A stretch of 51,452 nt of DNA from Alphaproteobacteria bacterium (GTDB lineage: Bacteria; Pseudomonadota; Alphaproteobacteria; Rhodobacterales; Rhodobacteraceae): positions 1 through 51,452 of the forward strand of contig JAUHYC010000025.1 of assembly GCA_030426685.1 (NCBI GenBank), read 5' to 3'. Position 1 is the stretch's first letter, and every line of letters begins with the position of its first letter. Positions 25,255 through 34,121 of the stretch are shown here, in pieces. The translations under genes and the position numbers were made by a program. Under the pieces are notes generated by a model. That model saw only the letters and a list, made by a program, of their open reading frames with translations, searched no databases and was not told the origin of the DNA.

Positions 25255-25856
25255 CCTGAAACCCTCCGCTGAAATTCCGCCGTGTTCAGATGGTACGCGG
25301 GTGACAGGAACTCTTCGGCGCGCCTGATCCACCCTCCCTTTCCTCCGGACCGGGTGCGTGCGTATTTGCGAAGCGATGCTTTGCGATCTGCCAGCCGGAA
25401 ATAGTAGTTCCGCCGCGCAATCCCGTAACAGTCTCGCAACACTGTCGGATCCGGGTTTGCGGCGTTATGGCAGGCACCCGCAGTATTCGGGCCGATGACC
25501 CCGTCAGCCGCAACCTCATAACCCATCTCACGCAGCAAGGTTTGTAGAATATGAACCGCCTGAGCGCCCGCATTCACATACATGTCAAAGACTGACGGGT
25601 GCAGTATCTCGGGTAACCGTTTTACCTTTGGTCTTTCGAAATAGTGCTCCAGAAACACGTCTACCGCCTGCGCCTTGCTCAGCGCACGCACATCCGTGCG
25701 GGTCACCGCCCCATCGCCGGTCAGGTCCAGACCCAAACGCCGCATCGTGTGGATCGTCACCCCGTATTTCGTGGCCCCGCCGGGATCGTCCGGGTCATCC
25801 ACAAACCCGCCTTCCCGCGCTACGATAGCTTGTGCAATCTGCCGAACCGTCTTCAT
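25245..25856 (-). CDS. Endolysin, glycoside hydrolase family 108 plus peptidoglycan-binding domain
   Basis: 203 residues. Residues 1-85 form a GH108 lysozyme-like domain with the Glu-bearing REGGFVDDPDDPGGATKYGVT (in part), where the Glu of EGG is the catalytic acid. Residues about 90-175 resemble the associated PG_binding_3 domain (VFDMYVNAGAQAV, ADGVIGPNTAGA, RRNYYFRLA). There is no signal peptide, as expected for a holin-dependent endolysin. It is followed, with overlap, by the holin gene. The same two-gene order forms the lysis module of the Rhodobacter capsulatus gene transfer agent. No other phage gene is in the window. Confidence 0.88.
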   Translation of the reverse strand: MKTVRQIAQAIVAREGGFVDDPDDPGGATKYGVTIHTMRRLGLDLTGDGAVTRTDVRALSKAQAVDVFLEHYFERPKVKRLPEILHPSVFDMYVNAGAQAVHILQTLLREMGYEVAADGVIGPNTAGACHNAANPDPTVLRDCYGIARRNYYFRLADRKASLRKYARTRSGGKGGWIRRAEEFLSPAYHLNTAEFQRRVSGWV

Positions 25857-25922
25857 GCAACCATCCTTTTCTCAGATGGTCCAAACGGTCAGGCATAGAT
25901 GTTAAGACTGCTGCAAAGCAAA

Positions 25923-25954
25923 GGGCGTTGCCTGCCTTCCGCACGCAACGCCCC
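25923..25954 (-). terminator. Intrinsic terminator between ccmE and the endolysin gene
   Basis: GGGCGTTGC (25923-25931) pairs with GCAACGCCC (25945-25953) around a 13-nt loop. On the minus strand the stem is followed by TTTGCTTT. It would end argC-ccmE transcripts and separate the endolysin-holin-ccmF-ccmH block, leaving about 65 bp ahead of the endolysin for its own promoter. Confidence 0.65.
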
Positions 25955-26001
25955 GTTTTCAGTTTCTAAACGCCAGCTCCCGAGGCGCAAAAGCGACTCA
26001 A

Positions 26002-26448
26002 TCAGCTGTCACCAGCCTCCTTGTAAACGCCCTGCTCTTTCAGTGCATCCACCACCTCTTTGGGCATGTAGGTCTCATCGTGTTTCGCAAGAATTTCAGT
26101 GGCTTCAAATACACCGTTCACGTAGCTACCGGTCCCAACCATGCCTTGGTTTTCTGAAAACAGATCAGGCAGAACACCAGTGAAAGATACCGGAACGCTT
26201 TCGCCACCGTCGGTCACGACAAAATGCACGGTCTCACCCTGCCCGCGAATGATCGAGCCCTCTTCGACCAATCCGCCGATCCGAAACACTTCGGACGGCT
26301 TCGGCGGCTCGGCGATCACCTGGCTGGGCGAGCGGAAGAAGTTGATGCCATCGCGCATCGCGTAACCAATCAGACCCGTCGCCAGCACCAGGGCTACGAC
26401 AGCCAGCAGAATGACTTGAACTCGACGACGTTTCTTAAGCGTTTTCAT
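26002..26448 (-). CDS. ccmE: Heme chaperone CcmE
   Basis: 148 residues. Membrane-anchored periplasmic protein that binds heme covalently through a His and passes it to CcmF. An N-terminal basic stretch (MKTLKKRRRVQ) and one TM segment (VILLAVVALVLATGLIGYAM) precede a beta-barrel with FRIGGLVEEGSI. The heme-binding His is in ILAKHDETYMP. Length is normal (about 145-160). It follows argC by 7 bp in the same direction. A terminator lies downstream, before the lysis genes. Confidence 0.96.
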   Translation of the reverse strand: MKTLKKRRRVQVILLAVVALVLATGLIGYAMRDGINFFRSPSQVIAEPPKPSEVFRIGGLVEEGSIIRGQGETVHFVVTDGGESVPVSFTGVLPDLFSENQGMVGTGSYVNGVFEATEILAKHDETYMPKEVVDALKEQGVYKEAGDS

Positions 26449-26455
26449 ACCGTCC

Positions 26456-27484
26456 TCACGGGAACAGAGGGGCCATCATCAACCCCCGGGTTTCATCCTC
26501 ACCTAACATCAGGTTGGCGTTCTGCAAGGCCTGCCCGCTGCTACCTTTTGTCAGGTTATCCAATGCCGCAACCACAATTGCGCGGCGTTCAATCCGGTCG
26601 GCAACAACGCCGATATGGCAGAAATTCGAGCCCCTAACATGATGGGTCGAGGGGGTCTCGCCAAAGGGCAATACCTGTACAAACGGCTCAGCCTCATAGG
26701 CTGCACACAGCGTTTCATGGACGCTCTGCGGATCGCCCTTCACATACGAGGTCGCCAGAATGCCCCGGTTGGCGGGAATCAGGTGGGGCGTGAATTGTAT
26801 GTGCACCGTGCGGCCTGCGAGTTCCGAAAACTCCTGATCGAACTCACCCAAATGCCGGTGCGTGCCGCCCACGGCGTAAGCATTGCATCCTTCGCTCAGT
26901 TCGGCATGCAGCAGGTTTTCCTTCAGCGCCCGGCCGGCACCCGACACCGCGCATTTCAGGTCCAGAATGATATCGTCCAGATCAATCACGCCGGCAGAGA
27001 TCAGAGGCCGCAGCACATATTGCCCTGTCGCCGCGTTGCACCCTGTACCAGCAACCAGCCGCGCGGTGCGGATTTCATCGCGGTAAAACTCGGTCAGGCC
27101 GTAAACGGCCTCTTCCTGCTGCTCCAGTGCGGTGTGTGGATTGGCGTACCACTTCTCGTACTCCTCAGCATCCCGCAGCCGGAAATCCGCAGAAAGGTCA
27201 ACGATCTTCAGGGTCCTGGGCAGTTCCCGAATAACCTCCTGACTGGTTTTGTGCGGCAGTGCACAAAAGCACAGATCGATTTGCGAAAAGTCGATCTCAG
27301 AGATCTTGCACAGAACGGGCAGGTCCAGATGGCGCAGATGCGGAAAGACCTGCGCCATGGTTTGCCCTGCTTTCCGCTCGGCGGCCAGAGCGGTGATTTC
27401 CATATTCGGGTGTTCGGCGGTCAGCCGCACCAATTCAGCGCCAGTATAGCCGGAAGCGCCCAGAATTGCGATTTTATGGGTCAT
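26456..27484 (-). CDS. argC: N-acetyl-gamma-glutamyl-phosphate reductase
   Basis: 342 residues. NADPH-dependent third step of arginine synthesis. The Rossmann loop [16 protein letters not shown] starts the protein; the active-site Cys is in [26 protein letters not shown] and [19 protein letters not shown] are family signatures. Length fits the type with about 340-345 residues. A GAGGT stands ahead of the ATG. It is cotranscribed with ccmE on spacing grounds. Confidence 0.95.
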   Translation of the reverse strand: MTHKIAILGASGYTGAELVRLTAEHPNMEITALAAERKAGQTMAQVFPHLRHLDLPVLCKISEIDFSQIDLCFCALPHKTSQEVIRELPRTLKIVDLSADFRLRDAEEYEKWYANPHTALEQQEEAVYGLTEFYRDEIRTARLVAGTGCNAATGQYVLRPLISAGVIDLDDIILDLKCAVSGAGRALKENLLHAELSEGCNAYAVGGTHRHLGEFDQEFSELAGRTVHIQFTPHLIPANRGILATSYVKGDPQSVHETLCAAYEAEPFVQVLPFGETPSTHHVRGSNFCHIGVVADRIERRAIVVAALDNLTKGSSGQALQNANLMLGEDETRGLMMAPLFP

Positions 27485-27578
27485 GCGAGACCTCTTTCAT
27501 TCATGTGTCACATGGTATGACCGCCAGTGCGACGGTCCACGAGTTAAGGGATCGGAAAGGCGTCGTCCTTGACCTTGG

Positions 27579-28388
27579 TCAGGCGGCCTGAAACTTGATT
27601 TGTCGTCGGAGGAACTGCGTCGCGCGATCTGACACAACGCCCGGCTTTCCGGTCGTCAGAAACCCGCCCGAGCCCTTGCCCAGCATAGTCGGGTGACGTT
27701 GCAAGTAGTCCGCAAGGCTCTCGGCCACCAAATCGCCCTGGCTGTACACCTTGACGTCCAGACCAAGCGCCTTCTGGAAGGCATCTGCCATCAGCGGATA
27801 ATGCGTACAGCCCAATATGGCGGCCTGCGGCTGTGGCATCTTGCGCTTGAGCGCATCCACATGGCTTCGCACCAGCGCCTCGGCCAGAATCATGTCGCCG
27901 TCTTCGATCGCATCGACAACACCGCCACAGGCCTGAGCTTCGACATCGACCCCGATGGCGCGAAAGGCCAGTTCCCGCTGGAAGGCCCGGCTGGAAACCG
28001 TCGCAGGCGTCGCAAATAGCGCCACATGCTGCACCTCGACCTCGCGCGGTGGAGAATTGTCGCCCCACTGCCGCTCGGTCAGTGCCTCGATCAAGGGCAC
28101 AAACACGCCCAACACGCGCTTGCCCTCGGGCACGCCCGCCTCCTGCATCCGGCGCAAAGCAGCAGCACTGGCAGTATTGCAGGCCAGAATCACAAGATTA
28201 CAGCCACGATCCCATAGTTCCTGCACGGCTGCGCGGGTCAGGTTATAAATATCTTCGGCATCACGCACCCCGTATGGCGCGTGCGCACTGTCCGCATAAT
28301 ACAGAAAGTCCACATCCGGCAGACGTTTCTGCGCGGCGTTCAGGACGGTCAGACCGCCCAATCCCGAATCAAAGATACCTACTGCCAT
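27579..28388 (-). CDS. murI: Glutamate racemase
   Basis: 269 residues. Makes D-glutamate for peptidoglycan. [16 protein letters not shown] at the N-terminus holds the Asp-Ser pair near the active site; the two catalytic Cys are in [11 protein letters not shown] and [23 protein letters not shown] is a further family motif. The gene starts 8 bp after the acyltransferase stop on the same strand, so they probably share a transcript. Confidence 0.96.
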   Translation of the reverse strand: MAVGIFDSGLGGLTVLNAAQKRLPDVDFLYYADSAHAPYGVRDAEDIYNLTRAAVQELWDRGCNLVILACNTASAAALRRMQEAGVPEGKRVLGVFVPLIEALTERQWGDNSPPREVEVQHVALFATPATVSSRAFQRELAFRAIGVDVEAQACGGVVDAIEDGDMILAEALVRSHVDALKRKMPQPQAAILGCTHYPLMADAFQKALGLDVKVYSQGDLVAESLADYLQRHPTMLGKGSGGFLTTGKPGVVSDRATQFLRRQIKFQAA

Positions 28389-28396
28389 TTGCCCCT

Positions 28397-29275
28397 TCAG
28401 GCGCGATGCCGTTCCTCAAATTCATAACCGTAGTCATAAGACTTCAGCGGCTCCGGAGACAGCTCATACGTGGCTTTGCGCAAGAAATCCATCATCTTGC
28501 GCGTATCCTTTCCCAACGGGTCCAGAATATCACGCCCGATAGGGTTACCGACGACCACCCTGACAGGCGTATCCACCCGTTTTTTAAACTCTTTGATCAG
28601 TAGACCCATACGTAAAGTGTTGTGCAGATGGCTTGCGATCTGGAACAGTCGTGAAGTGTGGCCATCAAAGAAAATCGGCACCACGGTCGCATTCGACTTT
28701 GCCACCATACGCGCGGTGAAGCCCCGCCAACCCGGGTCCATCGGATGCCCAAACGGCGTGACCGCAGTGCTGACGGTGCCCCCCGGAAAGATACCGATCG
28801 CACCGCCGTCGCTTAGATAATTCAATGCTGTCTTGCGGGTTTCGAGGTTCAGCTTCACCGCCTCCTTCGTCTCATCAAACGAGATCGGCAGAACGATGCG
28901 GTTCAAATCCTCCGCCTTGCGAAACACACGATGCGCCAGAATGCGAAAGTCTCCGCACGTCTGGGACAAGATATGCCCCATCATCAGACCGTCCAATATA
29001 CCATAGGGGTGGTTGGCGATCAGAATCAGCGGCCCGTCTTTGGGGATGTTCGACAGCGAGCCCCCCGCGATTTCCAGCGACAGCCCATACCGTTTCACCA
29101 TGACCGACCAGAAATCACGCCCGTGACCAACCTCCTGCTCGTACCCGTCAGCCCGCCGGATCAGGCGCAAGCGGCCGGTTGTGTTCTCCATCAGCTTGAT
29201 AACCATACGCCCACCCCGCGTTTCGGCAGAATGGGCGTAGGAGATGTCACGGGCGACGTGATGGCGCGAGGGCAT
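28397..29275 (-). CDS. Lysophospholipid acyltransferase family protein
   Basis: 292 residues. PlsC-like acyltransferase of the hemolysin-type branch: the catalytic His/Asp motif is NHPYGILDG, and [16 protein letters not shown] is the glycerol-phosphate-binding block. It has no long TM segment, so it is probably a peripheral inner-membrane enzyme. The acceptor (lysophospholipid or ornithine lipid precursor) cannot be told. The start at 29275 is the first ATG; a shorter start at [11 protein letters not shown] is possible. It sits 78 bp from the oxidoreductase stop and 8 bp from murI. Confidence 0.85.
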   Translation of the reverse strand: MPSRHHVARDISYAHSAETRGGRMVIKLMENTTGRLRLIRRADGYEQEVGHGRDFWSVMVKRYGLSLEIAGGSLSNIPKDGPLILIANHPYGILDGLMMGHILSQTCGDFRILAHRVFRKAEDLNRIVLPISFDETKEAVKLNLETRKTALNYLSDGGAIGIFPGGTVSTAVTPFGHPMDPGWRGFTARMVAKSNATVVPIFFDGHTSRLFQIASHLHNTLRMGLLIKEFKKRVDTPVRVVVGNPIGRDILDPLGKDTRKMMDFLRKATYELSPEPLKSYDYGYEFEERHRA

Positions 29276-29353
29276 AGGCTACTCCGGGTTTGCTGCCTTC
29301 ACTTAGCGGCAGTAAATCAGTTTGCCCAGATTTTGTGACAGTTATGCAAAGCT

Positions 29354-32300
29354 TCACTCCGCCGCAGCCCGAAGTTCCGGCCCGCCGCCACGGATCACGG
29401 ATAGTAACTCTTCGCGCCGTTTTGCAGCCTTGGTCTCGCTCGCAACCAGAACAGGGCCAAACCCGCGAATGTCCAGCGGCAACGCGGCAAGCGCCGAAAT
29501 CGCGTCGCGGGTTTCCGGTGTCAGCTTGGGCAGAACCTCTTTCATATCCTTTTCATATTGCCGGATCAGAGCCCGCTCCATTCGGCGCTCGGCGCTATAG
29601 CCGAACACATCCAGAGGCGTTCCACGCAGAACCTTCAACTTCGCCAGCAATTTAAGTGGTCCTAGAAGCCATTCGCCAAACGCTCGCTTGGGTGGCCGGC
29701 CGTTGACGCCCTTGGTGCCCAGTACAGGCGGCGCAAGATGGAAGGTCATCTTGAAGTCGCCATCAAACTCGGCCTCGGCCTGCCTGCGGCTGTCCAGCAG
29801 CAATCGGGCAACCTCGTACTCATCCTTGTATGACAGCAGTTTGTGATACCCTTTCGCAATCGCCTCGCGCAGTTGATCATCTTTGGTGCTGTCAACCAGC
29901 TTTCGATAGCGATTCGCCAGGCGCCGGCCCTGATATTCGGTCAGATGCGCCGCGCGGAAGTCGATCAACTGATCCAGCGTCTTGGGCAATTCAGTCACGC
30001 CGGGCTGCAGAATCCGGGCTGCATCCTCAGGATGCACGACCGCCCAGCGACCAATCTCGAAGGCTCGTTTGTTGCGCTCAATCGCGGCACCGTTCAGCTC
30101 GATCGCCTCCATGATGGCGTCATGGCTGATCGGCAGCAGCCCGCGCTGCCAGGCGGCCCCGAATACCATCATGTTGGAATAGATCGAGTCCCCCATCACC
30201 GCGCGCGCGAGCTCAGTGGCGTCGAACAGATCAACCGAATCCTTCAACCGGGCGCGCAGCGCCAGCTCAAGCTGATCGCCCGGTATTCTGAAATCGGTGT
30301 CACGGGTGAAATCGCCGGTGATGATCTCGTGGTTGTTCACAACCGCCCCGGTCCGGCCCGATTGAGTCAGTCCTAAAGTCTTGGCTCCGGCGGACACTAC
30401 CAGGTCGCCGCCGATTAGAGCATGTGCCTCACCTGTTGCCACGCGAATAGCGCTGATATCATCGGGGCTGTTGGCTATGCGGCAATGGATATGAACCGCG
30501 CCACCTTTCTGCGCCAGGCCAGCCATCTCCATCATGCCCGCACCTTTGCCGTCGATCTGCGCCGCTTGCGCCAAGACCGCGCCAATGGTGACAACTCCCG
30601 TGCCGCCGACACCTGTGATGACCACGTTATGGGTGCCATTGATCTTTGGCTGCGACGGTTCGGGCAGCTCGGGCAAATCGATCTCAGTCGTCGCCTCTTT
30701 GCGGATCTTGGCGCCCTCAACCGTCACAAACGACGGGCAGAACCCATTCAGGCACGAATAGTCCTTATTGCAACTCGATTGATCGATTGCCCGCTTGCGG
30801 CCAAGCTCCGTTTCTTTCGGCACGATCGAGACACAGTTCGACTGAATGCCGCAATCCCCACAGCCTTCACAGATGTCGGTATTGATGAACACACGCTTGT
30901 CGGGGTCCGGGAAGGTGCCGCGTTTGCGCCGCCTGCGCTTTTCAGCAGCACAGGTCTGCACATAAACAATTACCGATACACCCTCGATTTCACGGTATTT
31001 TTCCTGAACTTGCATCAGTTCTGCGCGCTCAAAGGTTTCGACACTGGGAGGCAGAGCCTTGAAGTTCACTTCTTCTTTTTCGTCATAGACAACGGCCACA
31101 TTGCGAACCCCCATCGCCTTGACCTCAGCCACGATCCGCTCAGCCGTCAGGTCACCTTCGTTGTCCTGGCCACCGGTCATGGCGACCGCATCATTGAAAA
31201 GAATCTTGAAAGTGATGTTGGTGCCTGCCGCCAATGCGGCCCGGATAGCCTGCACGCCCGAGTGATTATAAGTGCCGTCACCCAGGTTCTGGAACACGTG
31301 TTTCGTGGTCGAATACGGAGCCTCTCCGATCCAGTTCGCACCCTCACCGCCCATCTGGGTGAAGCCCGTTGTCTCACGGTCCATCCACTGCACCATGTAG
31401 TGACAGCCGATACCGGCATAGGCACGGCTCCCCTCAGGCAGTCTGGTCGAGCTGTTATGCGGACAGCCCGAGCAGAAATACGGCAGACGCGCCGCTATTT
31501 CCTGTGCGTTATCAGCACGCCGTGCGTCCGAGAGCGCGGCCAGACCAGCACGGACGCCATCCGTATCGTGGCCTTCTTCGATTAGAATCTCGCCAAGCTT
31601 CTCGGCGATCATGATTGGGTCCAGCGCACCGCGGGTGGGAAACAACTCTTCGCGGTGCAGCGTTCCGGCACCGCCTTTGTACCAGCCATAGACACGACGC
31701 CCGCGCCGGTCATCAAAGATTGCCTCTTTGACCTGCACCTCGATCAGCTTGCGCTTTTCCTCGACGATGACGATCAGATCCAGCCCTTCAGCCCAGTCGT
31801 GGAAGCCCTTCATATCCAGGGGAAATGTCTGGCCAATCTTGTATGTGGTAATCCCCAGCCTTTCGGCCTCATTCGCGTCGATATTCAGCAAGGACATGGC
31901 GTGGGTCAGGTCCAACCAGTTCTTGCCCGCCGCAGCAAATCCGATCTTTGCACCGGGCTTGCCCCACACACGCTTGTCCAGCTTGTTGGCATGCGAAAAC
32001 ATCTCAGCCGCAAAACGTTTATAGTCGATGACCCGTGTCTCTTGCAGGTGCGGCGTATCGCCCAGCCGGATGTTCAGCCCACCTTCTGGCATGTCGAACT
32101 GCGGCACCGTCAATTGCATCCGGTCGGGTCTGCCATCAACGACCGAAGTGACCTCGATCGTGTCTTTCATCGTCTTCAACCCGACCCAGACACCCGCAAA
32201 GCGGCTAAGCGCAAAACCATAAATGCCGTAGTCCAGAATCTCCTGAACGCCCGCCGGGCTGACGACAGGCATATACATATCAACCAGCGACCATTCCGAT

Positions 32301-32773
32301 TGATGCAATACGGTCGAGCTTTCGCCCGTATGGTCATCACCCATCGCCATCAGGACCCCGCCATGCTGCGCTGTCCCCGCCATATTGGCGTGACGCATCA
32401 CGTCACCGGACCGGTCGACGCCGGGACCTTTGCCGTACCACAGCCCGAAAACACCATCGAACTTGCCGTCACCACGCAATCCCGCCTGTTGGCTGCCCCA
32501 AAGGGCGGTGGCGGCCAAATCTTCGTTCAAACCGTATTGAAAGGTGACATCGCTTTCGGCCAGTTGCTTTTCGGCCCTGGACATCTGCAAATCAACCGCA
32601 CCCAGGGGTGAGCCGCGATACCCGGTCACCAGACCCGCCGTGTTCAGGCCCGCCTTCGTGTCGCGCGCTTTCTGCATCAGCATTAGACGCACCAACGCCT
32701 GGGTCCCGTTCAGCAGAACCGGGCTTTTGGCCAGATCAAACCGGTCATTTAATGAAATTTTAGACTGACTCAT
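29354..32773 (-). CDS. Indolepyruvate ferredoxin oxidoreductase, fused alpha-beta form
   Basis: 1139 residues joining both subunits of the archaeal enzyme. It oxidises aryl pyruvates (indolepyruvate, phenylpyruvate) to aryl-acetyl-CoA with thiamine diphosphate. Order: alpha N-terminal domain (VTGYRGSPLGAVD), transketolase-like region, the TPP-binding part around YAGIGCHYMV and FKILFNDAVAMTGGQ, a ferredoxin-type cluster ICEGCGDCGIQSNC and a second Cys group SCNKDYSCLNGFC, then the beta/gamma domain GVGGTGVVTIGAVLAQAAQ with MMEMAGLAQKGGAVHIHCRI. GGGAG precedes the ATG at 32773. It is divergent from a LysR gene with an LTTR-type dyad between the two. Role: probably aromatic amino-acid catabolism. 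Confidence 0.92.
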   Translation of the reverse strand: MSQSKISLNDRFDLAKSPVLLNGTQALVRLMLMQKARDTKAGLNTAGLVTGYRGSPLGAVDLQMSRAEKQLAESDVTFQYGLNEDLAATALWGSQQAGLRGDGKFDGVFGLWYGKGPGVDRSGDVMRHANMAGTAQHGGVLMAMGDDHTGESSTVLHQSEWSLVDMYMPVVSPAGVQEILDYGIYGFALSRFAGVWVGLKTMKDTIEVTSVVDGRPDRMQLTVPQFDMPEGGLNIRLGDTPHLQETRVIDYKRFAAEMFSHANKLDKRVWGKPGAKIGFAAAGKNWLDLTHAMSLLNIDANEAERLGITTYKIGQTFPLDMKGFHDWAEGLDLIVIVEEKRKLIEVQVKEAIFDDRRGRRVYGWYKGGAGTLHREELFPTRGALDPIMIAEKLGEILIEEGHDTDGVRAGLAALSDARRADNAQEIAARLPYFCSGCPHNSSTRLPEGSRAYAGIGCHYMVQWMDRETTGFTQMGGEGANWIGEAPYSTTKHVFQNLGDGTYNHSGVQAIRAALAAGTNITFKILFNDAVAMTGGQDNEGDLTAERIVAEVKAMGVRNVAVVYDEKEEVNFKALPPSVETFERAELMQVQEKYREIEGVSVIVYVQTCAAEKRRRRKRGTFPDPDKRVFINTDICEGCGDCGIQSNCVSIVPKETELGRKRAIDQSSCNKDYSCLNGFCPSFVTVEGAKIRKEATTEIDLPELPEPSQPKINGTHNVVITGVGGTGVVTIGAVLAQAAQIDGKGAGMMEMAGLAQKGGAVHIHCRIANSPDDISAIRVATGEAHALIGGDLVVSAGAKTLGLTQSGRTGAVVNNHEIITGDFTRDTDFRIPGDQLELALRARLKDSVDLFDATELARAVMGDSIYSNMMVFGAAWQRGLLPISHDAIMEAIELNGAAIERNKRAFEIGRWAVVHPEDAARILQPGVTELPKTLDQLIDFRAAHLTEYQGRRLANRYRKLVDSTKDDQLREAIAKGYHKLLSYKDEYEVARLLLDSRRQAEAEFDGDFKMTFHLAPPVLGTKGVNGRPPKRAFGEWLLGPLKLLAKLKVLRGTPLDVFGYSAERRMERALIRQYEKDMKEVLPKLTPETRDAISALAALPLDIRGFGPVLVASETKAAKRREELLSVIRGGGPELRAAAE

Positions 32774-32821
32774 CTGACGTCTCCCATCGTCGGATTAGTG
32801 TGCTGCATTGGCGGGCATTTT

Positions 32822-32840
32822 AGGTCATTAATGCTGACCT
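32822..32840. promoter_or_regulatory. LysR-type operator dyad between IOR and the LysR gene
   Basis: AGGTCA (32822-32827) and TGACCT (32835-32840) form a perfect inverted repeat around 7 bp and contain the LysR T-N11-A box (T32825, A32837). It lies 49 bp upstream of the oxidoreductase start and 103 bp upstream of the LysR start, the usual place for a shared recognition site. Confidence 0.55.
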
Positions 32841-32942
32841 GTATAGCAATTTTCTCCTGTCTCGTAACGATTTCCCTGTTTGAATGTGGAATTTGTTACG
32901 TCTTTCATATAGGTCAGCCGAAGGATAACGAAAGTTGCGTCG

Positions 32943-33851
32943 ATGGATTGGGACAAGCTCAGAATATTTCACGCGGTTGCGGATGCAGGCAGCCTCACAC
33001 ACGCGGGTGACAAGCTCAATTTGTCTCAATCTGCTGTGAGCCGACAGATTCGTGCCCTCGAAGAATCACTGGATGCGACTCTGTTCCATCGTCACGCACG
33101 CGGATTGATCCTGACCGAACAGGGTGAATTGCTTTTCGATGCCACCTCGGCCATGTCCAAACGATTGGATGCTGCTGCCGCTCGCATCCGTGACAGCGAG
33201 GATGAGGTGTTCGGAGTCCTTCGGGTCACGACGACATTCGGTTTCGGCACCCTGTGGCTGGCACCGCGTCTGCCGAAGCTTTACGAACAATACCCCGACC
33301 TCAATATCGACCTGATGCTTGAGGAACGCGTTCTTGACTTGCCGATGCGCGAGGCCGATGTGGCCATCCGCATGAAGGAACCTAGCCAGGCTGATCTGGT
33401 GCGCAAACGGCTGATGACCGTGCAGATGTTGCTTTACGCTACCAAAAACTATCTGGACGCGCATGGCGGGGCACCTCAATCGCTGGAAGACATCTCTAAT
33501 CACCGACTGATCTGCCAAACGCCCTCTGCACCTCAGGTCGGAGCAAGCGCATCCATGGTACGGCACCTGATGACGTACAATCCCAGCTCATTGCTGACAG
33601 TGAACAACTATTTCGGAGTCCTTCAGGGTGTGCTTCACGATCTCGGGATCGGTGTACTGCCTGATTACGTGACCGAAGATTTCCCCGATCTGGTCCCCGT
33701 AATGTCGGATATCGAAAGCGCGGATGTCCCGGTCTATCTTGCCTACCCCGAAGAATTGCGCCATTCCAAGCGGATAGCGGCATTTCGGGATTTCGTGCAG
33801 GACGAGATTATCGCCCACCGAAAGCAGCTGCGGCAACTGGGCAAGTTGTAG
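32943..33851 (+). CDS. LysR-family transcription regulator, divergent from IOR
   Basis: 302 residues. Winged HTH at residues 1-60 (MDWDKLRIFHAVADAGSLTH and LNLSQSAVSRQIRALEE), linker helix, and a substrate-binding-like effector domain (about 90-295). The effector is unknown; an aryl pyruvate or aromatic amino acid would suit its neighbour, but this is inference from the divergent layout and the shared dyad. The stop is followed by a 270-bp stretch that holds an sRNA candidate, not by another gene. Confidence 0.9.
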   Translation: MDWDKLRIFHAVADAGSLTHAGDKLNLSQSAVSRQIRALEESLDATLFHRHARGLILTEQGELLFDATSAMSKRLDAAAARIRDSEDEVFGVLRVTTTFGFGTLWLAPRLPKLYEQYPDLNIDLMLEERVLDLPMREADVAIRMKEPSQADLVRKRLMTVQMLLYATKNYLDAHGGAPQSLEDISNHRLICQTPSAPQVGASASMVRHLMTYNPSSLLTVNNYFGVLQGVLHDLGIGVLPDYVTEDFPDLVPVMSDIESADVPVYLAYPEELRHSKRIAAFRDFVQDEIIAHRKQLRQLGKL

Positions 33852-33901
33852 CTATGCACCGACAGCATAGCGGACATGACGTCCGCAAACCTTAATAAAC
33901 C

Positions 33902-33930
33902 TTGATCGTTGTTAATGTGATCCCTAAATG
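33902..33930 (+). promoter_or_regulatory. Candidate promoter of the sRNA
   Basis: TTGATC (33902-33907), four of six matches to the -35 consensus, a 17-bp spacer, and TAAATG (33925-33930) as a weak -10. It would place a transcript start near 33936-33938. Confidence 0.3.
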
Positions 33931-33935
33931 AGCTC

Positions 33936-34019
33936 TCGAAGGCGGTGATGCTGAAACGCTCATCATCTTCATACCTCCCTGTTGGACTACGGCCGAGCTT
34001 AGTGCTCGGCCTTTTTTTT
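33936..34019 (+). ncRNA. Small RNA candidate with CCUCCCU single-stranded core
   Basis: No frame covers this stretch. It folds as a 7-bp hairpin (33944-33950 with 33961-33967, one G-U pair), an unpaired stretch holding CCTCCCT (33974-33980), and a classical terminator: GGCCGAG (33991-33997), 7-nt loop, CTCGGCC (34005-34011), eight T (34012-34019). Hairpin, anti-Shine-Dalgarno-like CCUCCCU and terminator is the build of the alphaproteobacterial suhB/MmgR (alpha-r8) Hfq-dependent sRNA family; I place it there tentatively. The alternative is an independent terminator of the LysR gene with a chance hairpin. Confidence 0.55.
33991..34019 (+). terminator. Strong intrinsic terminator (sRNA 3' end)
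   Basis: A 7-bp GC-rich perfect stem, 7-nt loop and eight consecutive T. It is the clearest terminator of the window and lies 140 bp beyond the LysR stop, too far to belong only to that gene. Confidence 0.85.
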
Positions 34020-34121
34020 GCCACAGCAACATATTGAGTTGGCTAAAGTTCTGGGAAAACTGAACATTCAACCCTATGATCCCGAGAAAGCGATAATAAA
34101 TTCGTGTTCGAGGGCAAATTC

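Noticed and set aside
24688..25856. Prophage remnant
   Set aside because: Only lysis genes are present; no integrase, capsid, tail or attachment-site repeat was seen around them, and the flanks are intact ccm genes.
30422..32611. Long plus-strand frames opposite the indolepyruvate oxidoreductase
   Set aside because: Products are His/Arg-rich without recognisable domains, while the minus strand carries an intact 1139-residue enzyme.
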